Below are positions 27,476 to 37,469 of a DNA stretch of 64,000 bases, one piece after another. The position numbers and the translations under genes are program-made. The stretch is from NCBI RefSeq assembly GCF_010092425.1, contig NZ_CP048030.1, positions 3,049,501 to 3,113,500 on the forward strand, written 5' to 3'. The DNA comes from Sinimarinibacterium sp. NLF-5-8 (GTDB lineage Bacteria > Pseudomonadota > Gammaproteobacteria > Nevskiales > Nevskiaceae). How positions within the stretch are numbered: the stretch's first letter is position 1; every line of letters begins with the position of its first letter. A model generated the notes under the pieces. That model was not told the origin of the DNA and did not search any database. It saw only the letters and a list, made by a program, of their open reading frames with translations.

Positions 27476-29707
27476 ATGCGTTCAGTGATTCGATCCGTTT
27501 GGGTAGTGGCGCTGTTGACTGTGGTGGGCTGTGGGGGTGGCACTGATCACGGTACGTCGCCGCTGACGCTCGGCGCGTCGCGTTGTGGCAACGTCGCAGA
27601 ACGTCCGTGGTGCGATGCGCGGCTTGACCCGGCAGAGCGCACGCGCCTGCTGCTGGCGGCGATGACGCTGTCGCAAAAAATCGACCTGATGGCGGGCGAC
27701 CATTTTCTTGGCGTTGCCACCAGCGATCCGGCCACCGGCACCGTCAATGGCATTCCCGAACTCGGCATTCCGCCGCTGTATATGTCGGATGGCCCTGCCG
27801 GAACCCGCGAAGGCATTTCCACCGCGTTTCCTGCACCGATTGCGCTCGGTGCCAGTTTCAACCCGGAACTGGCGTATGACATGGGCAAGGTCATTGGCCG
27901 TGAAGTCCGCCTCAAAGGCAATGATCTGGTACACGGCCCGACCGTGGACATCATGCGCACTGGCCTTGCCGGACGCACGTTCGAGACCTATGGCGAAGAC
28001 CCGTATCTGGCGACGCGGCTCGGCGTGCGCTGGATCGACGGCGCGCAGAGCGAACACGTCATCGGCAACGTCAAACACTATTTGCTCAACAATCAGGAAG
28101 GGCAGGTGGGCGCGCCGCCGCTGCTGTCGCTGATCGGCGGGCGGCATTTGATCAGCGCGATGGTGGACGAACGCACGCTGCGTGAAATCTACCTGCCGCC
28201 GTTTGAAGCAGCGGTCAAAGAAGCGGGCGTCGGCTCGGTGATGTGCGCGTACAACCTCATCAACCTGCAACCGGCGTGCAGCCATCGACATCTGCTGCAA
28301 GGCGTGCTGCGCGACGAATGGGGCTTTGATGGCTTTGTGGTGTCCGATTACCTGCTGGCCGTGAAGGACACGGTCATGTCGATCAACAACGGCAACGAAA
28401 TCGAAATGCCGGTCGGGTTCTTTTACCAACCCGCAGAAATCCAGCTTGCGGTGGCAACCGGGCTGGTCAGTGAGGCGACCATCGACGTGCGCGTCGGCAA
28501 CATCCTGCGCACGCTATTTCGCTTCGGATTCTTTGACCGCGCCGATTTTCCCAGTGACGACGGCCTGATCGACTATCCGGCGGGCGATCTCGCCGCGCGC
28601 CGCGTCGCCGAAGAAGGCATGGTGTTGCTGAAAAACAACGGCGTGCTGCCGCTGAACAGTGCCACGCGCAGCATCGCCATCATCGGTAAACCCGCCACCA
28701 CCTATCACAACGTCGGCGGATCGGCGGCGGTCACGCCGTGGCGTTACACCAGCGCGGTGGACGCGATCACCGCGCGCGCCGGATCGAACGTCACGGTGAC
28801 CTACGACGACGGCAGCCAACCCGCACGCGCCGCCGCGCGGGCCGCCGCCGCAGACGTGGCGCTGGTGTTCGTGGGCGACAACGCCAAGGAAGGCACCGAC
28901 AAAACCTGTCTGGCGCTGGACTGCCCGCCGTTCTGGATGGGGCCGCTGCTGTCCAGCCCGCAAAAGAATTTGATAGAAGCCGTGGTTTCTGCAAATCCGC
29001 ACACCGTGGTGCTGCTGGAACTCGGCGGGCCGATCCTGACGCCGTGGCGGGATCGCCTCGCCGGACTGTTGACGACGTGGTACGGCGGGCAGGCCACCGG
29101 CAGCGCGGTGGCGCTCGTGCTGTTTGGCGATACCGATCCGGGCGGACGCCTGCCGGTCACGTTTCCCGATGCCGAAAGTCAGACGCCCACCGCAGGCAAT
29201 TTTTTGCAATATCCGGGGCAACTCGTCGCGCAGTACAGCGAGGGCGTTTTCATCGGCTATCGCTGGTACGACCATCAAGGCATCGCGCCCGCGTACCCGT
29301 TCGGCTTTGGCCTGTCATACACCACGTTTGCGGCCAGTGACCTGACGCTGAACCTCGTCGATGGCCGCGTGCGTGCCACCTGGCAGATCACCAATACCGG
29401 CACCCGCGCAGGCTCCACCGTGGGGCAGGTGTACCTCGGTAAACCGATGCCGGAACCGGGCGTGGAACAGCCGCCAAGTGCGTTGAACGGCTTTCGCAAG
29501 GTCACGCTGGCTGCGGGCGCGTCGCAGACGGTGAGTGTTGATCTTGATGACGCCGCATTTGCTTATTGGAGCGAATCGCAGAATGGCTGGCGGGTGGCCG
29601 ATGGCTGTTACACGATCCGTGTTGGCTTTTCGTCGCGTGATCTGCCGTTGACGGCAGCGCTGGAGCGCAATGGTACGGGCTGGCGTATTCAGCCTGCGTG
29701 CAGGTGA
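27476..29707 (+). CDS. Glycoside hydrolase family 3 lipoprotein (beta-glucosidase-like)
   Basis: A 743-aa secreted GH3 enzyme. The lipobox LTVVGC puts the lipid-anchored Cys at residue 19. The (beta/alpha)8 domain carries FETYGEDPYLAT and NVKHYLLNNQE, and the nucleophile Asp291 in GFDGFVVSDY, where Tyr replaces the more common Trp. The second domain (about 370-600) starts GVLPLNSATRSIAIIG, and the third is an Fn3-like domain after YPFGFGLSYTTF. It should hydrolyse beta-glycosides in the periplasm or at the outer membrane. The AGGAG ribosome-binding site is clear. A second lipoprotein hydrolase follows 196 bases later. Confidence 0.92.
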   Translation: MRSVIRSVWVVALLTVVGCGGGTDHGTSPLTLGASRCGNVAERPWCDARLDPAERTRLLLAAMTLSQKIDLMAGDHFLGVATSDPATGTVNGIPELGIPPLYMSDGPAGTREGISTAFPAPIALGASFNPELAYDMGKVIGREVRLKGNDLVHGPTVDIMRTGLAGRTFETYGEDPYLATRLGVRWIDGAQSEHVIGNVKHYLLNNQEGQVGAPPLLSLIGGRHLISAMVDERTLREIYLPPFEAAVKEAGVGSVMCAYNLINLQPACSHRHLLQGVLRDEWGFDGFVVSDYLLAVKDTVMSINNGNEIEMPVGFFYQPAEIQLAVATGLVSEATIDVRVGNILRTLFRFGFFDRADFPSDDGLIDYPAGDLAARRVAEEGMVLLKNNGVLPLNSATRSIAIIGKPATTYHNVGGSAAVTPWRYTSAVDAITARAGSNVTVTYDDGSQPARAAARAAAADVALVFVGDNAKEGTDKTCLALDCPPFWMGPLLSSPQKNLIEAVVSANPHTVVLLELGGPILTPWRDRLAGLLTTWYGGQATGSAVALVLFGDTDPGGRLPVTFPDAESQTPTAGNFLQYPGQLVAQYSEGVFIGYRWYDHQGIAPAYPFGFGLSYTTFAASDLTLNLVDGRVRATWQITNTGTRAGSTVGQVYLGKPMPEPGVEQPPSALNGFRKVTLAAGASQTVSVDLDDAAFAYWSESQNGWRVADGCYTIRVGFSSRDLPLTAALERNGTGWRIQPACR

Positions 29708-29903
29708 TGACAACGTTTGATCTGTTCGCTCCCTCGCAGTTGCCCGTATTGCCCGCGTGCGAAAGGCTCGGAGAACAGGCCGTGGTGCTGCGCGGTTGGG
29801 GCAACGGCGCGTCAATTTGACATTGCGCCAGGCGCGCTGACGGTGCACCCATCATTGCCGCCCAATCATTAAACCGATCATTAATAACAACACGAGAAGC
29901 ATT

Positions 29904-31229
29904 ATGGGATTCATGCGCGCGCTGTCATCGCTGTTACTGATGATGCTGCTGGCCAGTTGCGATGGCAGTGATGCCGTTGATGTTTCAGCCAGTCACAGCA
30001 ACGACGGCTGGGTCGGTGCGTGGTCTGCCGCCCCGTACGGGCCTTATCCGTTGGGGCCGCTGAGCGCGTTGTTACCGTTGCCGGAGACGATGCCTTTACC
30101 GCCAATTCCAAGCTATCTGCCCAACAATCAGGCGGTCGATCAGGGCTTTCGGATGGTGGTGCGTCCAACCCTGGGCGGCGAGGCGCTGCGCGTGCGCTTA
30201 TCTAATCTGATGGGCGATCGGCCTGTGCATATCGGCCCGGTGCGTGTGGCGCAGCGCGCGCTGGGGCCGGCCATTGTGCCGGGCAGTGCGCAGCCGGTTC
30301 TGTTTGGGGGTCGCGAAGACGTGATCATCGCCCCCGGCACAGAAGCCGTCAGTGATGCGCTGGCGTTTGCGGTGACTGAGGGTGCCGATCTCGCCGTGTC
30401 TTTTCATGTGATTGGCGAAAGTGGGCCGATCACCTGGCACGCGGTGTCGTTTGCGTTGAATTATGTGGGGTTGCCCAACGTGCTCGAGCACACGGCGGAT
30501 TTGTCAGGGCTCCGCTTTCCGCAAGTCACTTTGGGCTGGTTTTTTTTGAGTGGGATTGATGTGCAGGCACCGGAGTCGTCGGGAGCGATTGTTGCCATCG
30601 GTGATTCGATCACTGATGGCGCGTACAGCGTGCCGGAAACCAATACGCGCTGGACAGACTGGTTTGCGGCACGGCTGCGCGCGCGCGGTGTGGCGATGTC
30701 GGTCCTCAGTCAAGGGATTAACAGCAATACCGTGACACGTGAAGCGGTTGATCCCGACAGTCTTTATCAGGGGCCGCCCGCCGAAGAGCGTTTTCAGCGC
30801 GATGTGTTATCACGCGCCGGGGTGCGTTCCGTGGTGATCTTTGAAGGCACCAATGATCTTGCCGCTGGCGTGGCTGCCGAGACCATCCACGCGGGCATTC
30901 AACGGCTGGCGCAGCGCGCACATGCGGCGGGGCTATGCGTGGTGATTGGTACCATTCCACCGCGGCTGGATATTGCCTTGGGCTGGAATCCTCTCAGTGA
31001 TGAGCCGCAGCGCCAGCGCCTGAATGAACTGATTCGCGCTGATACCAGCTTCGATGCACTTGCGGATTTTGAGGCGGCGTTAGCGTTACCCGGTTTGCCC
31101 ATGCTGCCGAACGCGGCGTTGTATTTTCCCGATCTGCTGCATCCCAACTCGGTCGGCTTTGCGGTGATGGCAGAGGCAGTGCCGCTGGAGGCATTGGTGC
31201 CGCCGCCAGTAGGACGTTGTGTGCGTTGA
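29904..31229 (+). CDS. SGNH/GDSL hydrolase lipoprotein
   Basis: A 441-aa lipoprotein: a short signal ending MLLASC with Cys19. An N-terminal beta-rich region (about 35-220) is followed by the SGNH domain with AIGDSITDG (Ser235), the block III FEGTNDLA, and the catalytic DLLHPN near the C-terminus. The overall layout fits rhamnogalacturonan-acetylesterase-like or DUF4886-like esterases with an N-terminal carbohydrate-recognising region. It probably deacylates glycans or glycosides outside the cytoplasm, which would suit the neighbouring GH3 lipoprotein (inference). Confidence 0.9.
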   Translation: MGFMRALSSLLLMMLLASCDGSDAVDVSASHSNDGWVGAWSAAPYGPYPLGPLSALLPLPETMPLPPIPSYLPNNQAVDQGFRMVVRPTLGGEALRVRLSNLMGDRPVHIGPVRVAQRALGPAIVPGSAQPVLFGGREDVIIAPGTEAVSDALAFAVTEGADLAVSFHVIGESGPITWHAVSFALNYVGLPNVLEHTADLSGLRFPQVTLGWFFLSGIDVQAPESSGAIVAIGDSITDGAYSVPETNTRWTDWFAARLRARGVAMSVLSQGINSNTVTREAVDPDSLYQGPPAEERFQRDVLSRAGVRSVVIFEGTNDLAAGVAAETIHAGIQRLAQRAHAAGLCVVIGTIPPRLDIALGWNPLSDEPQRQRLNELIRADTSFDALADFEAALALPGLPMLPNAALYFPDLLHPNSVGFAVMAEAVPLEALVPPPVGRCVR

Positions 31230-31347
31230 TGGAGCGGTGCTTGTTCCATTGTCATCGGCACTGAAAGTTTGAGCGCAAGCTTCGGAGTGCCAATGTGGTC
31301 GGTTACGTCTACGGTGACGCACCATCCAGCGTTTTGAGGCATGTGTG

Positions 31348-32439
31348 ATGACATCCGTTTCTTCTCAACCCAAGCCGCACTCAACAGAGCATGATCCGCG
31401 CTGGCAGGCGGTGTTAGCGCGGGATGTGGCGGCGGCAGATTGTTTTGTCTACGCGGTGACGACCACGGGCGTGTATTGCCACCCCGGCAGTCCGACGCGC
31501 TTGCCAAAGCCTGCGCATGTGGTGTTTTTTGATACGCCGGCAGATGCGGAGGCTGCGGGATATCGGCCCAGCCAGCGTACGGTAGCCAGTCGCGATCACG
31601 TCGCACGAGTAGCGCAGGCGTGCCGACGCATGGATCGGGGTGAAGCTGCATCGCTGACAGCATTGGCTGCGGCAGCGGGCATGAGCCCGTATCACTTTCA
31701 TCGAGTGTTTAAAGCAGCCACTGGCGTGACGCCGAAAGCCTACGCCGCGGCCGCGCGCGCCAAAGCCTTGCGTGCGACGATGGCGGACAGCGCTACGGTG
31801 ACGGCGGCCTTGTATGACGCCGGATTTGGCTCCAGCAGCCGCTTGTACGAAGCGGCCGATGCCGTGCTGGGGATGATACCCGGCGACTATCGCGCGGGTG
31901 GTGCCAACACGCAGATTCGCTTTGCCATTGCCGTTTCGTCGTTGGGGGCGTTGTTGGTGGCATGCAGTGCGCGCGGCGTTTGTGAGATTGCGTTGGGAGA
32001 CGATGCCGATGCGCTGGCGCGCGCGCTGCAAGATCAGTTTCCGCATGCCACCTTGATTGGCGACGATCCGGCGTTTGATGCGCTGGTGGCGCGCGTGGTT
32101 GGCTGCGTTGAATCACCGGGGCAGGCGCTTGATCTTCCGCTGGATGTGCGCGGTACCGTGTTCCAGCAGCAGGTGTGGGCGGCGTTGCGGCAGATTCCGC
32201 CAGGAACCACGACCACTTATGCCGAGATCGCGCAACGGATTGGCTGTCCCACGGCAGCGCGCGCGGTAGCGCTGGCTTGTGCCGCAAACCGGCTTGCAGT
32301 GGCGATTCCATGTCATCGTGTGGTGCGTAGTGATGGCGCGTTATCTGGCTATCGCTGGGGCGTGGAGCGCAAGCACACATTGCTGGCGCGCGAGCGTCAG
32401 CACCATCTTTCACCAGAGGGTGTATCGCATGATTGCTGA
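31348..32439 (+). CDS. ada: Ada-like DNA repair methyltransferase/regulator with degenerate N-terminal zinc site
   Basis: A 363-aa three-domain protein in the Ada order. The N-terminal domain keeps FVYAV-TTGVYC, with the methyl-acceptor-position Cys44. The other three zinc ligands are replaced: Ser48, Ser75 and Thr78 stand exactly where the spacing predicts Cys. An AraC-type HTH follows (about 85-180, SPYHFHRVFKAATGVTPKAY). The C-terminal O6-alkylguanine methyltransferase domain has the acceptor Cys322 in IPCHRV. GAGG precedes the ATG at 31348; a GTG at 31345 is in frame. O6-alkylguanine repair is probably retained. Phosphotriester sensing is doubtful. It overlaps the crotonase gene by 11 bases. 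Confidence 0.9.
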   Translation: MTSVSSQPKPHSTEHDPRWQAVLARDVAAADCFVYAVTTTGVYCHPGSPTRLPKPAHVVFFDTPADAEAAGYRPSQRTVASRDHVARVAQACRRMDRGEAASLTALAAAAGMSPYHFHRVFKAATGVTPKAYAAAARAKALRATMADSATVTAALYDAGFGSSSRLYEAADAVLGMIPGDYRAGGANTQIRFAIAVSSLGALLVACSARGVCEIALGDDADALARALQDQFPHATLIGDDPAFDALVARVVGCVESPGQALDLPLDVRGTVFQQQVWAALRQIPPGTTTTYAEIAQRIGCPTAARAVALACAANRLAVAIPCHRVVRSDGALSGYRWGVERKHTLLARERQHHLSPEGVSHDC

Positions 32440-33208
32440 TCCGGTTTTGATTGAACGGCGCCCGCCGTTGTTGATTGTGACCCTCAACCGTCCCGACGCG
32501 CGCAATGCTGTTGATGGTGCTACCGCCCGCGCATTGGCGGATGCGTTTCGCAGCTTTGAAGCGGATGCCGAACTGAAGGTGGCGATTCTGACTGGCGCGG
32601 GTGGGCATTTTTGTGCTGGCGCTGATTTGAAAGCGATTGCGTCCGGCGATGCGGTGCGCGCCAATCGCATTGATCCGGCAGGCGACGGGCCGATGGGGCC
32701 TACTCGCATGCAGCTGTCCAAGCCGGTGATTGCCGCGATCTCTGGTTTTGCAGTCGCAGGAGGTATTGAACTGGCGGTGTGGTGTGATTTGCGCGTGGCC
32801 GATGAAAACGCCGTGTTTGGCGTGTTTTGCCGTCGCTTTGGTGTGCCGCTGATCGATGGTGGCACGGTACGCCTGCCACGGCTGATCGGCATGAGCCGTG
32901 CGCTGGATTTGATCCTGACCGGGCGTGCGGTCGAGGCTCAGGAGGCGTATGCCATCGGGCTGGTCAACCGTATTGTTCCTGCCGGGCAGGCATTGGCCGC
33001 CGCAGAACAGCTGGCCATGCAGATTGCGGCGTTTCCACAGCAGTGCTTGCGTAATGATCGCGCCAGTGCCTACGCACAGTGGAGTCTCGACGCCGATACG
33101 GCCATCGCCAACGAATTTCGCTGCGGACTCGACACGCTGCAGACAGGAGAAACCCAAAGTGGCGCGGTGCGCTTCACCCAGGGAGCTGGGCGACAAGGGC
33201 AATTTTGA
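32429..33208 (+). CDS. Crotonase/enoyl-CoA hydratase-family protein
   Basis: A 259-aa crotonase. The CoA-thioester oxyanion motif GHFCAGADLKAI and the second hole GFAVAGGIELAVWCD are clear. At the positions of the two hydratase glutamates the sequence reads FCRRFGVPLIDGGTVRLPR, so the classical Glu pair is not evident. True hydratase activity is therefore uncertain, and isomerase or hydrolase chemistry is possible. The ATG at 32429 lies inside the end of the ada gene, suggesting coupled translation. Why a crotonase follows ada is not clear. Confidence 0.88.
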   Translation: MIADPVLIERRPPLLIVTLNRPDARNAVDGATARALADAFRSFEADAELKVAILTGAGGHFCAGADLKAIASGDAVRANRIDPAGDGPMGPTRMQLSKPVIAAISGFAVAGGIELAVWCDLRVADENAVFGVFCRRFGVPLIDGGTVRLPRLIGMSRALDLILTGRAVEAQEAYAIGLVNRIVPAGQALAAAEQLAMQIAAFPQQCLRNDRASAYAQWSLDADTAIANEFRCGLDTLQTGETQSGAVRFTQGAGRQGQF

Positions 33209-33241
33209 GTGCGGAATATAAATGGCGGTGCTTTCTAATTG

Positions 33242-33289
33242 ACCACTGACTCGGTCACTGGCTCGACCATTGGGTCGGCCATTGACTGG
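33242..33289. repeat. Imperfect 12-base tandem repeat, four units
   Basis: Four consecutive 12-base units align on the pattern (A/G)(C/T)CA(C/T)TG(A/G)(C/G)T(C/G)G: ACCACTGACTCG, GTCACTGGCTCG, ACCATTGGGTCG and GCCATTGACTGG. They lie between the crotonase stop and the EamA start. The 12-base period could present a regulator once or so per helical turn, but it may be mere slippage. Confidence 0.6.
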
Positions 33290-33358
33290 CATTGAATTGC
33301 TTGCTTGCGTACTTCATCGCTGATTCCGATGTGATTGCGCGCGCCCTATGATGTGCGC

Positions 33359-34348
33359 ATGTCCAACCCGCATTCCGCTCACGCCGCATCTTTGCCTAGC
33401 TCGTCTGCCACCCTGACCGGCATTGCTTACGGCGCAGGCGCGGGCGCGTTGTGGGGGCTGGTGTTTCTGGCTCCCGAGCTGGTGCAGCAGTTTGGTCCGC
33501 TGGAATTTACCGTTGGCCGCTACCTGTGCTTTGGCATCCTCGCGCTGGCGCTGATGATGCCGCGTTGGCATCGCGTATCGGCACAGCTTTTTGTGCAGCA
33601 TTGGCGGCGTCTGGCGTGGCTGGCATTTACCGGCAACACGTTCTATTACATCTTGCTGGTTTCTGCGGTGCGGACGGGGGGTATCGCCACCACGACGCTG
33701 GTACTCGGCTTTCTGCCGGTGGCGGTCACCATTATCGGTAGTCGCGATGATGGCGCCGTGCCGCTGGAAAAGTTGCGATTTTCATTGTTGCTCTGCGCGC
33801 TGGGGATGATCTGCATTGGCGCCGGCGCGTTTGAAGATGCCGGTGGGCGAACGGTCAGCCAGCGTCTCATCGGTCTGTTGTGCGCACTCACCGCGCTGGC
33901 ATCGTGGACGATTTTTGCGGTTGGTAACGCGCGCGATCTGGCTAAATTGCAAAGTCTCACCGCGCATGACTGGAATCTGCTGACCGGGCTGATGACCGGC
34001 GCGCAAAGCCTTGTATTGCTGCCGGTAGTGCTGTTGGTGACGCCGCTCGGCGATCACAGTGGCGTCGAGTGGGCACGCTTTGCTGCGGTTTCGGCGGGGC
34101 TGGCCATCGTTGCTTCGGTGGTTGGCTACGCCCTGTGGAACCGCGCCAGTCAACTGCTGCCGTTGACGCTGATCGGGCAAATGATTTTGTTTGAAACCCT
34201 GTTTGCACTGTTGTATGGCTTGCTATGGGAACAGCGGCTGCCAACGCTGCTGGAAGTAACGGCACTGGTGTTTGTGACGATGGGTGTGCTGACTTGCCTT
34301 GCCGCGCATCGCAGGCCTGCGCCGCAAGCGCAGACTGATGATGGGTGA
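33359..34348 (+). CDS. EamA-family (drug/metabolite transporter) permease
   Basis: A 329-aa integral membrane protein with about ten transmembrane helices in two EamA halves (about 20-150 and 165-310). The first helix starts GIAYGAGAGALWGLVFLAPE, and the second half ends with a hydrophobic LLEVTALVFVTMGVL stretch. The ATG at 33359 (MSNPH) is preferred over a TTG eight codons upstream. Members export amino acids, nucleobases or small metabolites across the inner membrane; the substrate cannot be inferred. It converges on the response-regulator gene with only three bases between stop codons. Confidence 0.87.
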   Translation: MSNPHSAHAASLPSSSATLTGIAYGAGAGALWGLVFLAPELVQQFGPLEFTVGRYLCFGILALALMMPRWHRVSAQLFVQHWRRLAWLAFTGNTFYYILLVSAVRTGGIATTTLVLGFLPVAVTIIGSRDDGAVPLEKLRFSLLLCALGMICIGAGAFEDAGGRTVSQRLIGLLCALTALASWTIFAVGNARDLAKLQSLTAHDWNLLTGLMTGAQSLVLLPVVLLVTPLGDHSGVEWARFAAVSAGLAIVASVVGYALWNRASQLLPLTLIGQMILFETLFALLYGLLWEQRLPTLLEVTALVFVTMGVLTCLAAHRRPAPQAQTDDG

Positions 34349-34351
34349 GCG

Positions 34352-35302
34352 TCAGCCGGAACGCTTGAACAGCGCGCGCAGGCCACGAATGCGATCCAGC
34401 AGTGATGTGGCGGTTTTGGGCAGGGCGGGGGTGGCGGCGTCTTCTGGTGGTGCGGCGACTTCGTAGCGTTTGTGCAGCTCCGGATTTTGTGCCAGTTTGT
34501 GGTGTTGGCGCAGCGCCGAGCCGATGGCGATACGGCACTGGCTGTCGTGGATCGGTTTGGTGATCAGCCGATAAATCTGCCCTTGGTTGATCAGATCGAT
34601 GGCGGTGCCGGCATCGGCGCGTTCGGTCACGATCACCGAGATCAGCTCGGGCTGGTGTTGTTTGAGCAGGCTGATGACGCCGACCACGGGATGGCCCTGG
34701 ACGCGGGTTTCAGACATCACCACGCCGATGTGTTCGCGCTCCATCAGGGTGATGGCCTCGTCCAGCGAGGTTGCGCCAAAGGTGCGAAAGGCGTCGCCAA
34801 GAATGGCGCGCACCTGCGGCAGGGTTTGCGGGTCTTCGTCGAGTACCAGCACGGCAGGCGCCTGGGCATCGGCGGCAAGGGGCGGGGCGTCGTCTGCACT
34901 GGCGTTGGCGCTTTCGCGCGCGGCGACGATGGCGCGATCCAGCGTCCTGCCGAGTTCTTCGTTGACCCACGGTTTGTTGACGAAGCGGAAAATCTCGCCT
35001 TCGTTGATCGAGCCGATGATGGCGTTGAGGTCGGAATAGCCGGTCAGCAGAATGCGCATGGCGTTGGGCGCAATATCGCGCGCCTCGCGCAGAAATTCGA
35101 TGCCGGTCATGTTGGGCATCCGCTGGTCGCTGACGATCACCTCGACCGGCTGTGCTTTGAGCAACTCAATGGCTTCCTGGGCGCTGGTGGCGGTGGTGAC
35201 CTGGTACTTGCTGCGAAACAGCATGCGCATGGAGGTGAGGATGCGCGGCTCGTCATCGACGAACAGGACGTGTGGCTTGGTTGCAGTGGTGGCTTCAAAC
35301 AT
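34352..35302 (-). CDS. Double-receiver response regulator
   Basis: A 316-aa protein (from the ATG at 35302) with two receiver domains and no DNA-binding or enzymatic output domain. REC1 (about 10-125) has FVDDEP, the phospho-acceptor Asp59 in IVSDQRMP, and KPW. REC2 (about 148-270) keeps LVLDEDP and the TKPI lysine but has Glu198 in VMSETRV where the acceptor Asp should be, a phospho-mimetic-like change. The C-terminus is a short basic tail. It follows the histidine kinase by 11 bases and is surely its partner, probably passing signal by protein contact. Confidence 0.88.
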   Translation of the reverse strand: MFEATTATKPHVLFVDDEPRILTSMRMLFRSKYQVTTATSAQEAIELLKAQPVEVIVSDQRMPNMTGIEFLREARDIAPNAMRILLTGYSDLNAIIGSINEGEIFRFVNKPWVNEELGRTLDRAIVAARESANASADDAPPLAADAQAPAVLVLDEDPQTLPQVRAILGDAFRTFGATSLDEAITLMEREHIGVVMSETRVQGHPVVGVISLLKQHQPELISVIVTERADAGTAIDLINQGQIYRLITKPIHDSQCRIAIGSALRQHHKLAQNPELHKRYEVAAPPEDAATPALPKTATSLLDRIRGLRALFKRSG

Positions 35303-35313
35303 GGTCAACGGAG

Positions 35314-37260
35314 TCAGTCAGTGGGCGTCGGTGACGCAGGTGCGGAAGATTGCTTGAGCGGCAGGCGGATCGTGAAGGTGGTGCCCTGGCCGGGGGTGGA
35401 ATCCACATCAATGGTGCCGCCGTGGTCTTCGATGATACGAAACACGATCGACATGCCAAGACCCGTGCCCTTGCCGACGGGCTTGGTGGTGAAAAAGGGT
35501 TCAAAAATACGCTGGATGGTGGCCTGATCCATACCGCAGCCGGTATCGGTGAAGCGAATATGGACACCATCGGTCTGTGCCAAGGTTTCGATGGTGATGC
35601 TGCCACCATCGTCCATGGCCTGCGCAGCGTTGTTGATCAGGTTGAGAAAAACCTGGTTGAGCTGGGAGGGCGAGCATTCGATGGCAGGGAGCTGGCCATA
35701 GTTTTTGACGATTTCGACGTGGTGCTTGAGCTGGTTGTGGGCAATCTTGAGCGCTGAGTCGATGCCGTCGTTGACATCAAACAGATCGTGGCGTGAACGG
35801 TCAACGCGCGAAAAATCTTTGAGCGAGGACACCAGTTCGGCGATTTGCTGCAGGCCATGATCGGTATCGCCGAGCAGATTGTCGAGCTCGTCCATCAGGG
35901 TTGCCGGTTCCAGTTCATGGCTCAGGGTCTGGGCGGCGGCGAGCGCCTCGGCGATGGCGGCATCGCTGGCGTCGTCGCGCGTCATCAGGTCGAGCGACAG
36001 CCCCTGGGCATCGACCAGTGTGCGAATTTCGTGCAGCGAGGTGCGCACGATCTCGGCATTGCTGCGCGCGTAGCCCAGAGGGGTGTTGATCTCATGGGCG
36101 ACGCCCGCAACCATCTGCCCCAGCGAGGCCATTTTTTCGGACTGGATCAGCTGAGCCTGCGAGGCCTTGAGCTCATCGAGGGCGCGGCTCAGATCCCGGG
36201 TGCGCGCGATTACCTGGCTTTCCAGGGTTTCGTTGGCCTGTTGCAGCTTGGCGTTGGCGCGATCCAGATCGCGGTAGCTGCGGCGCAGGCGCAGACCCAC
36301 CAGACCAAGCCCCAGCAGCAGCAGCGCTGCGTACAGCGACAACCACAGGCGGTATTGGTTGGCAATGGCGGTTTGTTCGGAATGCCAGCGGGTGTAGGCC
36401 TGTTCGAGCTGCTGGAGCTGCTCGGCCGTTGGCTGTGACAGAAAGTGGGTGATGCGCGCGACCAGTTCGGCCTTGTCGGAAATGACGTCATGACTGCGGG
36501 TGCGTAGTAATCGGGCGTCAGCGGCCAGAGATGAGTCGGTATCCTCGGCGTCGAGTCCAATGACAGCGTCGATCTGATCCAGCAGACTTTCGATGGTGCT
36601 CTGGTTCTCCGGATTCTGTGTGACGCCGTGCAGGGTGATTTCGGTGTTCAGACTCCCCAGCAGTGATGTCAGTGCGGTGCGCTGATCCGCTGGTGCAGCG
36701 GCCAGTATCTGGGTGCCAAGATCGGCTACGGCAGTCATGGCGGCGATCAGGCGTTGATGGGTGCGAACATTTTGAGCTTCAAAGTCAAAGGCCAGCTCAA
36801 ACTTGGATTCCACCGTATCGAGAAACTGATCCAGGGCGTGGTCGATCTGTGGCGTCAGACCGCGCAGGCCGGCCGGTTGTGACGGGGGCGAAAAATGAGC
36901 CAGCCAGGCGGCGAGTTGTGGCGGCAGTTCGATCGGCAGTTCGATCGGCAGTGCGGACGTGGGGGTAACGGCGCTGCCGGTTTCCAGTGCATCGAGTGCC
37001 TTGCCCAGTCGGGCGGTCGTGGTTGCGCGCAATCCGGTCTCGTTGACTTCGGTGCTCACGCCAACCTGGGTCACGGCGCGATTCATGCCCACATCCAGTG
37101 CGTCCACCGTGCGGATGTTGTTCAGCCGCGCAAGGTGCTGAACGTTGTCCACCACCTGGGTTTTGCGCACCAGAAAAATCAGGATGCCGATTGCGATGCC
37201 AACCAAGCACAGCACCAGCGTTGCGGTCAGGGTTTTATAAGCGATGCCCTTTTTGTTCAT
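35314..37260 (-). CDS. Membrane sensor histidine kinase
   Basis: A 648-aa kinase. TM1 is at about 9-31, a mostly helical periplasmic sensor at about 32-305, and TM2 at about 306-324. A coiled coil follows ([20 protein letters not shown]), then HisKA with His389 in [13 protein letters not shown], and HATPase_c with [39 protein letters not shown]. The architecture matches bacterial kinases of the NtrB/DctB-like branch. The sensor contains an IELPIELPP duplication encoded by a 15-base direct repeat. The MNKKG start at 37260 is preferred because GGAG lies nine bases before it. The signal is unknown. Confidence 0.92.
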   Translation of the reverse strand: MNKKGIAYKTLTATLVLCLVGIAIGILIFLVRKTQVVDNVQHLARLNNIRTVDALDVGMNRAVTQVGVSTEVNETGLRATTTARLGKALDALETGSAVTPTSALPIELPIELPPQLAAWLAHFSPPSQPAGLRGLTPQIDHALDQFLDTVESKFELAFDFEAQNVRTHQRLIAAMTAVADLGTQILAAAPADQRTALTSLLGSLNTEITLHGVTQNPENQSTIESLLDQIDAVIGLDAEDTDSSLAADARLLRTRSHDVISDKAELVARITHFLSQPTAEQLQQLEQAYTRWHSEQTAIANQYRLWLSLYAALLLLGLGLVGLRLRRSYRDLDRANAKLQQANETLESQVIARTRDLSRALDELKASQAQLIQSEKMASLGQMVAGVAHEINTPLGYARSNAEIVRTSLHEIRTLVDAQGLSLDLMTRDDASDAAIAEALAAAQTLSHELEPATLMDELDNLLGDTDHGLQQIAELVSSLKDFSRVDRSRHDLFDVNDGIDSALKIAHNQLKHHVEIVKNYGQLPAIECSPSQLNQVFLNLINNAAQAMDDGGSITIETLAQTDGVHIRFTDTGCGMDQATIQRIFEPFFTTKPVGKGTGLGMSIVFRIIEDHGGTIDVDSTPGQGTTFTIRLPLKQSSAPASPTPTD

Positions 37261-37469
37261 GGGCTTGGTCTCCACCATTTATTTGGACTTTAGTTGAATG
37301 GGTGCACAAAAGCACCGCCCGTTTGCCTGCAACAGGCTTGTTTTTGCGGTGTGATGACGCTATGCCCTTCTGTGATGATGAACATCATGCGTGTGGAGGA
37401 GGCAGCGCGCGCTGATCATGTTGACGATCCGGATCAGGATTCCAGATCAATCGACTCAAGGAGAGCAGG

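Noticed and set aside
37375-37388. Short dyad ATGATG-AA-CATCAT before the SnoaL-like gene
   Set aside because: It is only six paired bases, in a low-complexity context, and is not placed convincingly relative to a promoter.
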